Source of the DNA: Mycoplasma struthionis | Lineage (GTDB): Bacteria > Bacillota_I > Bacilli_A > Mycoplasmatales > Metamycoplasmataceae | Assembly: GCF_003855455.1 (NCBI RefSeq) | Contig: NZ_CP034044.1 | Span: 62,001-126,000, forward strand | Direction of reading: 5' to 3' | Length of the DNA stretch: 64,000 nt | In this document: piece by piece, positions 34,236-45,810 of the stretch | Numbering within the stretch: position 1 is the first letter of the stretch | How the letters are laid out: every line of letters begins with the position of its first letter | Translations under genes and position numbers: made by a program | Notes under the pieces: generated by a model | What the model saw: the letters and a program-made list of their open reading frames with translations, nothing else | What the model was told of the DNA's origin: nothing | Database searches by the model: none

Positions 34236-37200
34236 CTAAATCAACTGTTGTTTGTTGTTCTGTTGGATTAGTTAAATTATTTACTAATTGTGTTTTTAAT
34301 TTTGTTTTTTCTGCTGGAGTTAATTGTTCAAGATCTTCAATTTCTTGAGCTTTTGCTTTTAAGGCTTGAATTTCTGCAAATTTATTGTTTGCTTTTTCAA
34401 CAGTATTTACATCTATATCATTAATTGCAGATACTAAATTATTTATATCACCTTGAGTTAATAAGTTATTGTATCCATTTACTTCTGTTGTTTGTCTTTG
34501 TTTTAATTCTTTTAAAACTTTATCTGCACTTACTTTTGCTAAAGCTTCATTTAATTTTCTTATATCTTCTTCAAATGTATCTTTTCCAACTTGTTGACCT
34601 GTTGTTATATCTTGTTGTGATTTATTTAAAATTGCTTCTAATTCTTGAACATCAGCTGGATTGGCAGCCTTTATAACTTCCGGATTTTGTGCTTTGTAAT
34701 CTTCTGCTTGTTTCTTTTTAGCTTTTAATTCTTCTCATTTATTAGTGTTTTCAATTTCTTTAACAATATTATTTACAAGATTATCTAAGGAATCTGCTTT
34801 TTTAACTTTTTCTGTTAATTGGTTTATTTCTTCATCAGTTAAAAATGGATAAGTTGTTTTATTTAATTTGCCTAAAACTTCTGAAATTTTTTGTGCTAGT
34901 TTTAAATCATTAGCTTGTTCGGCGTTGTCACCAAAATGATCTATTAATTTGTCTACTAAACGTTTTTGTGTTTCACCATCCAAATTAGGTAATGATTTTA
35001 TCTGATTAGCTAATTGTTTTGTGTCATTTACTTTTTGTGCAACTTCATTTACTTTTGATAAAGTTGTAACGTCTTGTGCATCGTATTTAGCTTTTAATTC
35101 TTCTTGTTGATCATGATCAAATTCATTTGTACTGTTTTGAATGTCTTGTTTCTTTTGACCTTTTTGATAAGTAACAGCAGCAGCTTCTTGAACACCTACT
35201 AATTTTTGATCTAAAGCATCTTTTAAATTTTTATATTCTTCTTTAGTTTTTAAATTTGGGTTTGCTAAAGCAGCTCTTGCATCAGCTAATGCTTTATCGA
35301 AAGCTGTTTTGTTTTGAGGATCTGAAGCATCATATACATCTTTACTTTTTGCTAAATATGCTTCCATTTTTTTAACTTTTTTATCTAAATCGTTTTTAGC
35401 ATCTTCTTTTTCTAATTCATTTTTATATTGATTTACAGCAGTAACATCAACCAAACCTTCAATATGTTGTTTTTTATCTGCTTTTACTAAATTTGGATAC
35501 GTTTTATCAAATGAAGACAATAAATCTTGTTTAGCTTTTGCAGTATCTAAAATGTTTTTTTGATTATTTTCAACACCATAATTAGAAACCAAGGCATTTT
35601 TTGCTTTTTCAATTGTTGATGGGCTTAATTCATTATTAGCATCTAATTGTTTAGCATTTTCGTGTACTTTTTCGGCTTTTTCGAATTCAGCTTTTATTAA
35701 AGCTATAGTATTATGAGTTTTGTCATTAACTTTCGCATTTAGATCATTAATATTGGTACCTGATAATGCATCTTTAAACGTAGAAATTTCTTTAACTTTT
35801 TTATCTCTAAATTTTTGCAAGTATTTGTTTACTTGAACTGCATCTAGAGCATTTTGCAATTCAGTAATTTTTCTTTCAACATCAGTTATTTGATTAGATT
35901 CACCTTTTGCTATAATAGCTTCTGCTTCTTTTATTTGTTTTTCTAGTTCGCTTTTACCATCAGGATCAGCTTCATCTAAATCGCTTGAATGTTGTGTTTT
36001 ATAATCACTAGATTTTTCTTTCAATTTTTTTAGTTCTTCTATTTTATTTCTAACAGCATATTTTTGTTTTAAAGCATCTAAAGCATTTGCATCTTTAGCA
36101 GATTCAATTTCACTAGTTATTGTAGAATCTAAAGTTAAATTGTTATAAGGACTTTTTTTAGCTCCTATTTGTTTTAATAAAGCATCTTTTTGTTTTGCTA
36201 AGTCAGTATCTAAATCTTGTTTAGAAGGGTCCTCTATATGTTCAATTAGTTTATTATAAGTCTCTTGTTTAGCAGCAGTAGATAATTTTGTTAATGTGTT
36301 AATTTCATCAGCTTTTTCTTTAACCTTTTTAATTTTATTTAACTCAGCTTCTAATTGTTGAAGGTCTTGAATTTTAGCATCTTTTACTTTCGCCTTTAAA
36401 CTGTTTATTTGTGGTTGAGTCATCATTGGTGAATAACTACTAATTAATTGTTCAGCCACGGATTGTTGGTGTTTTAATACAGCAGGTAATTTAACATCTT
36501 CAGTTTTATTAGATAAATCAACAGCTAATTTGTCATAAACACTAGCTTCTTGTAAATTTCCTTGTAACGCTTGTTCAGCTTCTCTTAATTTTTGATCAAA
36601 TTCTAATTTTTTATTTGGTTCTGCCTTTGAATAAACGTCATTGTTTCTTTGCGCTTCTCTTGCTTTTTCAACTATTTCTTGAAGTTTACGTTTAGCATTT
36701 TCATTTTTTAATTCTTTTTCTTTGTTTTCAACTGCCTCTGCACTATCAAGAGCTTCTATATTTGGTTGTTCTGTTTGCTTACTTAATTTAGGGAATGCAC
36801 TATTTCCATCAAATTTAGCTAACAATTCATTTTGTTTTGTAGCTACATCTTTAATGGTGCTTATTAATTGATCATTTCCGGTAGCATTTACTATTTTATT
36901 TTCTATATTAGTTTGTGCTTGAGAACTTAATTGTCCTAGTTTTTGTACTTCTAAAATTGCGTCTTTTGCTTTTTTAGCATTATTAAAGGCGCTATTTATT
37001 TCTTGTTCGGTACTTAATCTCGGATCTTGTATTTTGTCAACTAATTTTTGTAAATTGCTTGAAGAAATATTTGTAGGTTGAGCATCAGTTATTTCTTTTA
37101 TTTTTTGCTCTCTTAACTTTTTAATTAAATTATCATGTGAAACTGCTTCCATTTTTTGATCTAATAATTTAATCTTGTCTAATATTTCTTTTTTAGTTGG

Positions 37201-40200
37201 AGTAGGCTTCTGTGCTTTTAAAGTATTAGCATTATTAATTTCTGTTTCTAATTCTTGTTTTCCTGTTGGGTTGATTCTACCAATTTGCTCACCATTTTGA
37301 GTTATAACATTTTGAGCAGCTTGTATTTTTTTCTCTAAATTTTTTAACTCATTTTTAGTTGCTAATTTTTCCAATAAAGCAGGTGCATCTGAAATAGAAG
37401 CAAGTTTTTCAACTTCAGCTTGTTCTTCAGCTTTATTTAGATTTGGATATGTTGTTTGATTATTTAATGTAGTTAAAATTTCGTTCTTTTTCTCAGCTAA
37501 AGTAACGTTAGTTAATTGAGCTGCTTGATCATCAATGTTTGTAATTAAATTATTTATTGTATCAGTAGAAGCAGTAGGTGATAATTGACTTAAAGCTTTT
37601 ACTGTAACAGCATTATTTTTTACATTTTCAATTTTCTCAAATTCTTTATTTAATAAATCAGGAGTATTTAATGTTTGATTATCTAATTTATTTACTAATG
37701 TTTGAATTTGAGTTGAATCAAATGGAGGAGTCATTTGTCTAACTTTTTCTTTTAAAGCATCTCTTAAATCTTTTAAAACATTTGCTTCAGAGATTGCATC
37801 CAAAGCGTTTTGCAATTCTTGTTTTAGTTGATTATATTCAGGAACTTCTTTTAAAGTTGCACTAGAATTTGTAGCATTTTTCGCATTTTGCAATGCTAAA
37901 TCAAAAGCATTTTGTTTGTCAGTTGTAGCAGCTTTATAAATAGGTTGGTGTTGATCAAAATATTCTTGAGCTTCTTTAACTTTATTAGCTAAATCTTGTT
38001 GAGAATTTAATTTTTCTAAATCTTGTTTCTTTTGTTCAACTTGGCCCGAATCAGCTAGTGCTTCAATTGCATTTTTATGATTTGCTTTATCTTTAACTAG
38101 GTTTGGATAATTATTGTCAAAATTAGATAATAATTCGTTTTTCTTTTTAGCTAAATCTAAAATATTAGTTTGATTTGCATTATCGCCTACAGCAGTTGCT
38201 AGATCATTTTGAGCGTTTAATAATGCTTGTGGTGATAATTCACTTAATTTATTTAATTCTTTAACATTATTTTTTACAGCTTTAGCTTTTTCAAAAGCTT
38301 GTCTTATTGCAGACTCATCTTGAGCATTTTTTATATAATTATTCAATTTTGCATCATTTGATGGGTCCAATTGAGGATCAATAGCCTTAAGATCTTTTAT
38401 TAATTTTTCTTTTAATGCATTTAGTAGTTTATCTTTTGTTACTAAGTTTAATGCTTCATCTATTTTACTAATATGATCATCATATACTTGTTTATTATGA
38501 GAATCTACGCCAGCATCGACATCAGCCTGACCTAATCTAATTTTTTCTTCTAAATTTTGTTTTGATTCTGGTGTGGCTTCATCTAATAAATTTCTATTTT
38601 CATTAATATAATTATTTGCATAAGAAATTTTTTCTTTTAACAATTCAAAACTATTATCTCTTGGAAAATTATTTTCAATTTCATTTAATTGAGAAAGAGT
38701 AGTTGCATTGTTTATTTTTTTAATATAATTAACTTTTTCTAATTTAGGAAACTGTTGTTTATTTTCTAATATTTCAATTAATTGTAATTTTTTATTAGCA
38801 AGATCTACATTTGCGGCTTGATCAACACGGCTATCTTTTGCTTCTATAATAGCTGAAATTGCTTTATTTTTTTCTTCATCACTCAATAAACTACTTAAAT
38901 TTCTAACTTTTTCTGCTTCACTTTTAACATGTTCTAATTTAGCTTTTTCTTCATTTAATTTATCAATTGATGTGATAGAAGAATCTTTAATTTTTTCTTT
39001 AAGTTTTTTTATTTGTTCTGGATTAAAAACAGATGACCAATTATCAATTATTTTTGTATACTCATTTTTTTGATATTCTGTTACGGCAGGTTCTTGTATG
39101 TTATCAAAACCAAGTTTTAACTTATCTTCTATAGCTTTATATACTGATGCGTCTTTAATATTTAAGGCTGTTGTGTTTCTTCTTGGATTTACTACAACTC
39201 TTTCAGCAATTTCACTTTTTGCAGAAGCAATATTTTTTTGCAATTCTGCAGTTATAGTTGGATCTGCTAAACTATATAAATTTGCATTTGACGCAATATA
39301 TTTAGAAATTTCTTTTTCTTTTTCATCTAAGTGGTGTCTAGCTTCAGCATTTGGAATTTTGTTTATTACTGAAGGCCAATCTATTGGATATTTTTTATCT
39401 GCTAATTCTTTTGACAACTGAACTCTTGCTTCTTGAGATATATCAGCATCTGAAATTTTTTTAAGTTCATTTATGCTGCTATCAATGTTTTTTTCAAATT
39501 CTTTTAACTGATTTAAAACTCTAGTAACGTGATTATGGTAATTTGGTCTTGCATAACTAGGTATATTTGGATCTGTATTAATGCGCTTAGAAAGTTTATT
39601 TGCTAATTCTAATACTTCAAAATGTCTATTTATTTCATCTTGTGTAGAAATAAAACCTTTTTCTGATTTATTAACATCATTTATAAAAGCTTCCCTTTTT
39701 CTAACGGGTATATCTAAGTATGTATTTACTTTATTAATAAATTTAACTCTATCATCTGCAAATTTAAAGGCTGCATCTCTTTCTGATTCATTAAAAACGT
39801 TTTCTGTTACTCTATTTCTAGATTCATTAAGACGAGTTCTGTTAAGAACAGTCATTTTGGACATTTTTTCTATTTGATCTTTTACTTTTTTAAAAGTATC
39901 TATCATTAATATTAATTGATCTATATTACTTTGAACATCAAAATCTCTTACTGCATTTAATAGGTTATTTATTTGATTTTGTTCTAAACTCGGCCATTTC
40001 GGTATTTCTGCTCTTAAAATGTCTTTTTGATTTTGAATTACTCAATTTGATTGAACTTTATCTCAAGGTCCGTTTGTTGCATTTAGAGAGTTTAGAATAG
40101 TATTATATTCGTTTGCTTGGTGCACTGCAGAATCTTTTAATAAAACATTGGCTTTTTGCAACAAACCATCTAGTTTTTGCTTTTCTGTTTCATAGGCCAA

Positions 40201-41403
40201 AGCATACCATCTAGAGTTTGTAGCATCGGTTTTATATCTTTCAATTTCATTTACTTTATTTTGTAATTGTGTTTTGGCTTGTTCATTAGCATTAGCAGCA
40301 AACTCAGCAACCACTGTAAAATTACTTGCTTTTGAAAGTAAACTATCTCTATCTGCATTACTTTCGATAGTTTTATTGTATTCATTTCTTGCGTTTAATA
40401 AATTGTTTTCTGATTTAGTAATTAATTCATTTAATTTAATTAAATTTGTTTTTATAGCATTTTTTAAATTATTAACGTTGTCTTTAAATTCATTAATTCC
40501 GTTATTTTGAATTGAAAAATTAAATGATAAAACTGAAGATAGTTTTCTATCTGTATTTTTAATAAAGTCTAGGATATCAAAAACTTGGTTTTGACTGTTT
40601 TTATCTAATAAGTTTAAAAATGTTGGTGATTTTTTTATTTCTTTTGCACTAAATGCTAAAAAAGCTTCAGCAAATGTAAAAATTAATTCTTTATTTAGGT
40701 TATTTAAAGAAGTTATGTTTTCTAAAACACTTGCATTTAAATTTTCTTTAAGAGTGTTAGAATCTAAAGAACCTAAATAAACTAATAAAATTTGGTTTAA
40801 AGTGTTGTTTTGGTTTTTTTCTTCATTTTCTAAAATTGAATTATATAAATCTTTAATTTCAGAATTTTCTAAGCTATTTTTAAATTCATTTTTAAAAGCT
40901 TCCATAGATAAGGCTAATGAAGCTTTTAAATTATTTGTGTCTAAAGAATAACCATTTTTAAAAACACTTAAAACAAAATCATTTGCTAATTGTTTTTGTA
41001 TTGCATTTTTTTCATTTCTAAATGCAATTTCATTTTTTCAAAAACCATCACCAAAACTGTAATTTAAAAATGAGCTATATGCTTGAGTCATTAAACCAAA
41101 AGTTTTATCAATTTCATTTTTAATTAATCTTAATTTGTTTTCTAAATCTTCTTTTGATAAACTTAGTCTTTGTAAATCGTTAATTTTTTTAACAAATTCT
41201 GAAACTTGTTTTTCAGTTAACCCACCTAAATTTCCTTCTCTATCATAACTGAATTTTTGTTTGTTTAAATAGTCCAATAACGCATTTGGACTATTAACTA
41301 ATTTGTCTTGATTATTATTAACTCAAGACAAAGTTAAAGCAGAAGCTATTGTTGCAGAAAAAATAGCTCCTGAGCTTAATAATAATTTTTTAGTATTATT
41401 CAT
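30096..41403 (-). pseudogene. Giant repeat surface protein gene B (GA-module-like), two frame breaks near the 3' end
   Basis: The main frame runs from the ATG at 41403 (AAAGGAAAG upstream) to a TAG at 32167, 3078 residues. Two later frames continue to 30096; adding one base at 32174-32177 and one at 30309-30313, as in paralogue C, gives 3769 residues. N-terminus: signal/anchor MNNTKKLLLSSGAIFSATIA. The middle consists of ~217-residue repeats (LRExKxxEI start, a helical A-x-L-xx-L-S-P segment, then a YPxL segment and AxPxxKxxLE). The 3' part has ~303-residue repeats (LLDELIKEIEDY to LLDQLIKEVESY). The restored C-terminus is a membrane helix (FWIWIILMSITSALIFLGII) plus tail KKKIRRRHRAIDKENK. 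The A-x-L-xx-L helical units resemble GA modules of albumin-binding proteins; binding itself is inference. Without the anchor the product would be secreted or loosely held. Confidence 0.85.
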
Positions 41404-41460
41404 AAAAATGCTTTCCTTTTTTTGTATGTATAAAAATGCTTTTATATATACATTTCTCAA

Positions 41461-41474
41461 TATATATATATATA
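41461..41474 (-). promoter_or_regulatory. (TA)7 tract upstream of gene B
   Basis: On the minus strand TTGTAG is followed directly by seven TA units and then TATTGAGA, about 60-75 nt before the gene B ATG. If TTGTAG acts as a -35, repeat number would set the distance to the -10. Gene C has the same arrangement. Confidence 0.5.
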
Positions 41475-41542
41475 CTACAATAAAAAAAGTAACAGCCATT
41501 AGAAAAATAAAAAAATTTTTTTCTTTTTTAACTTTTAAACTA

Positions 41543-41606
41543 AAAAAACAACAAAAATGCTCTTTTTTGCGTTTTTTTGTGCAAGAAAGAGTTTTTTTGT
41601 TGTTTT
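41543..41606. repeat. Large imperfect inverted repeat between genes C and B
   Basis: Arms AAACAACAAAAATGCTCTTT... (41546-41570) and GCAAGAAAGAGTTTTTTTGT... (41581-41606) pair over about 26 bp with few mismatches. It is not needed to end gene C, which has its own terminator at 41629-41658. Confidence 0.7.
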
Positions 41607-41628
41607 GCCTTATTTTTTTAAAACAACG

Positions 41629-41658
41629 AAAATCAAGTAGTAGAAACTACTTGAATTT
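41629..41658 (-). terminator. Terminator of gene C
   Basis: Stem CAAGTAG / CTACTTG (41634-41640, 41647-41653) with A/T flanks that extend the pairing, 12 nt past the gene C stop. Confidence 0.75.
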
Positions 41659-41669
41659 TCCGTATAATT

Positions 41670-44600
41670 TTATTTATTTTCTTTATCTTTATCGATTGCT
41701 CTGTGTTTTCTTCTTATTTTTTTCTTTGCTAAAACAATAATTCCTAAGAATATTAAAGCTGATGTTATAGACATTAGAATAATTCATATTCAAAAGTCTT
41801 TTGCTTTTTTAGCTGTGCTTGCTTTTTCATATTCATCTTGAATTACGTATTTTTTAATAAATAGATCTCTTTGAATTTTGGTATCTAATTTTTTAAATTC
41901 GTTAAAGAAGTCTTTTAATTTAGCATTTGATAAATTATTAATATTTAATTTTGTTAGATTATTTAGATATTCGGCAATAGCTACATCTTTATCAGAACCA
42001 CCTAATTCATCTAATATTGTTTTAGGAACATTATTAAATACTTCATGTTCTAAGTTGAATTTTCAGCTAATTGATTCTAAATAAGCTTTAGCTTCTTCTA
42101 AATTAGCTTTTGATAAAATTTCATTAGCGATTTCAACTTTTTTAGCTTTTGGTAAAGTTAAATTATTTACCTCTTTAATTAAACCTGAAAAATCATTAAT
42201 TAATGTTTTTAAGTTTTCATTATTAGTTTTATTTTAAGATATTTTTCTCATTAATAAATCTCTAGATTCTTCAGGAATAAATACTGAATCATTAATGAAG
42301 TTTTCTAAATCTTTTGCTGAAAGAATGTGTTCTTTAGCTTTTGCTAAACTATCTTCATCAAATGATGATGAAAGATTTGAAATTAATTTATCTTTAACAT
42401 CATTTGGAATATTTAAGTTTTCTAAATTAGATTTTGCTTCTTTAATATTATTATCTATAGATTTTGCAAAATTAATTAAAGCTTTTTGTTTTGCGTTATC
42501 TGAATAATTATCAATTAAATTGTTAGCTAATCTTTCTTTATCTTGATCTAGTAAAGCTGTATTTTTAACTTCTTTTATATTATTAATAATTTGATTTAAT
42601 AATATTTCACTATTAGCTAATTCAGCTAAACCAGGAGCATTTTGTGGTTTGATTTTGTCTAATAGACGTTCTTTTAAAGGCGCTGATAAACTACTTTCAT
42701 TATTAATTAATGCTTTTAATTTATCTCTTACTAATTTAATAGCAGATGCCATTTTAGCATTATTTATTGCTTCAATTAATTTTTCTTTTTGTGCTTTTAA
42801 ATCTTTAGCAGATTTAATTGGATTTTCAAAAGTTGCTTGTTTTGATTCTGTTAAAACAGATTTTAAATTTTGTATTTGTGGAATATTTGCAAAATTAATG
42901 TCAAATTCACCATCAGCTAAAAATTCATCTGCTTCTTTAATTATTTTATCTAAACGAACTTTTTCATTTTCTGAATCTAGAAGTTTTGCAAATTCCTCTA
43001 CATCTTTTTCATTATTTACGTTTAATAGAATAGCTTTAAGTTCTAGATTTTTTTCTGGTGAAACTATTGAGTTATTTAAATCTACTATTTTATCATCAAC
43101 TGATGCTACTAAGTTTTCCAATGAATTATTATTTAATAAATTAGTTGAAATTCTATCATAGAAACGTTTTCTATTTTCTTCTGGAATTAATGAATCACTA
43201 ATTTTATCTGCCGATCTTTTAATAGATAAAGCATCAGCATTAACTTTATCAACATCAGGGTTTACTGATTTAGCTACAAGAGTTAAACCTTTTAATTGTG
43301 TTTTAACGTCTTCTGGAATATTTTTGTAACTTTCTATATTATCAATAGTTGTATTTTGTTTATTAGCTAAGGTTATTAAATCATTTTGTTTAGTAGGTAA
43401 ATTATAGTTATCTAATAAAGCTCTTTCTACTTTATCCTCAGCCGCTCCAGTAATATTTTCTAAATTATTAACAAATTTAATTTTTTCAGAAATACCACGA
43501 ATTTTACCATGTTATTCAATTAAATTTTCTAAAGCAGGTGAGTTTGTATTATTAATTTTTTCTTTTAATGCCTCAGTAACAGTTTCGTCAAAGTTATGAC
43601 TAGCAATTTCTTCATTATATTTATTTCTTACATATTCTGTAACTGCAGCTCTTTCTACACCTGCAAATGCTTTTGTTAATTTGTCTTTAGCTGCTTTTAA
43701 ATCTTCTATTTTTACTACTGGTTCTGTAGCGGTCAAAGCCATTGCAGCTTCTAATTCTTTTTGTAAAGCGGCTTTGGCTTCAGGTGCAGCATTAGCATAA
43801 ACAATAGGTTCATCTTGAGGATAAGCTTTTACTAAAGCAATTAACTCATTTAATAGAACTCTTTCATTTTCTGCATCTATTTTCTTAGATAAAGTTTCTG
43901 CTTGTTCGTGGTTGTCTAATGCTAAAGCCTCTTCTTTTAATGCATTTTTCTTTTCTTCATTTACTAAAGAAACTCAAGCTTTTTGATATTGTGCTTCAAT
44001 ATCTTTTACTAAATTAGATAATTTTGTGTTTTTAGTTTCATTTACACTTAGTTTAGCAGCTAATCTAGGTTTTTTATCATCAGGAATAGTTGAAGTTGCA
44101 ATTTGATCAGCTACTGCTTTTACTTTTTCAATTTGTTGAGCTACATCATTTTTTAGTTTATTAATATCATTTTCATCATTAATAATTTTCTTTAATTCAT
44201 TTGCTATAGGTTCTGGTATAGTTGAATATCTTTTTACTTTTTCATTTAATTGATTTTTTAGTTTTGCTAATTCTAAAATTTCTAGCTGTTTATTCGTATT
44301 ACCATAAGCATCAATTAATTGTTTTTTAAAGTCTTCAACCTGAGTAGGATCTAAGTGTCTAAATTTATCTAATTTATTAATATTGTTAAATACTTCGTCT
44401 TTTTTATCTATATCTTGAACCAATTTATCTAAATTATTATCAGAAATAGGAGTAATTTTTGATTTTAATAAAGTATTTTGTTCAGGAGAAAGTTTTTGAT
44501 TTTGATCAATTTCTGATTCTATTTTTGCATGTAGATGTTTTATTGTAGCTTCAGGTTTAACATTAGTATATTTGTTATTTAAATCATTAAATGATCTCAA

Positions 44601-45810
44601 TAAATCAGCAGCTGAAGGTAAAGGCGTCTTTTTAATCTTTTCTTTTGCAACTGCTAATTCAGCTAAAAGTTCATCTTTAGCCTCTTGCGGAGCATATTTA
44701 TATCCATTTGGATTAGTTTGAATATAATTATCTACTTCTTTTATTAATTGATCTAATAATACTTTTTGTTTTTCTGATTCCAATTTTGCTTCTACATTTG
44801 TTATGTCTGCAAAATTATTTAAATGGAATAATTCATCTTTTAATGAATCTTTAACAGTTTCAGAAATTCCTGCTGCTTTTATTTTATCTAATAAGTCATT
44901 TACTTTAGGTATATGAGCAGTTAATGCATCATTTTGCGCTTTATCTTCTCCTATTTTATCTAAGAATAATTGTTGACTTGATGGATCTATTTTAGAAGCT
45001 AAAATTGCTTCTGCAGCTTTTTTAGCTGCTTCAGTTTGCTCTTTATAAGCTTCTAAGTTTGCTATAGTGTCTTTATCAGAAATGTTTGCTGTGAAGTTTT
45101 GAATTGCTGTAGTTGGAACTCTTAGCCCATTTAATTCACTTAAATTATTTATAGCTGCATCTTTAGCTTTTGCTAATGAAACTATATTATTTTGATTTTG
45201 TTCATTGCCAAATGCATTTGCTAAATTAGTAATTGCTTCATTTATTTTATTTGAACTTAAATGTTGTAAGTTTTTTAATTCTTTAGCTTTTGCTACAATC
45301 TTTTGATTTTCTTTTTGTTTTTCTAACAAGTCTTCTAATTTAGGAGCAAAAGTTGGAGTTATTTGATTTTTAAGAGCATTTTGATCTTGTGAACTTAAAT
45401 CACCATATGATTCAATTTCTTTGTTTATTTTTTCTCTTAAAGAGTTTGTTACATAGTCACGTTTAATTTTATTATATGCTTCTTTTAAATCTGCAATTTT
45501 TTGAGCTATTTCTTCTTTTGAAGGTAAATTGTTTGGGTTACTTGTATCTGCTTTTGCTTTTGCTATTAAATTATCTAAAGTAGTTTTATCTAATTCATTT
45601 GCATTTCCTAAAACAGTAGGGTTAGATTTTTTATAATCTTCAATTTCTTTAATTAATTCATCTAATAAAGCTTTTTCATTATCTTTATCCAATTGAGTTC
45701 TATAATTTTCAACTTCTTCTTTAGTGTTTAAAGACTCAATTTGTGTTTGATATTGTGCTTTAGTTAATTTAGGTCAGTTAGAATTATTTAAATCTTTTAA
45801 TAATTTATTT
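41670..45810 (-). repeat. 3' block of gene C duplicated in gene B
   Basis: Partner of 30096-34235. It keeps the longer homopolymers (T5 at 43758-43762, T6 at 41889-41894) where gene B has one base less, but carries two nonsense codons absent from B. Confidence 0.9.

Noticed and set aside
41535-41610. Small protein-coding gene between C and B (110-codon plus-strand frame starting at 41408)
   Set aside because: It spans the inverted repeat, the TA tract and the gene C terminator, and its sequence is Phe/Lys low-complexity without a ribosome site.
42649-43161. 170-codon plus-strand frame, also present in gene B at 31065-31577, looking like a conserved membrane protein
   Set aside because: It lies antisense within the duplicated 3' block; its Ser/Phe/Leu-rich composition is the reverse of Lys/Glu/Asn codons, and its conservation follows from that of the coding strand.
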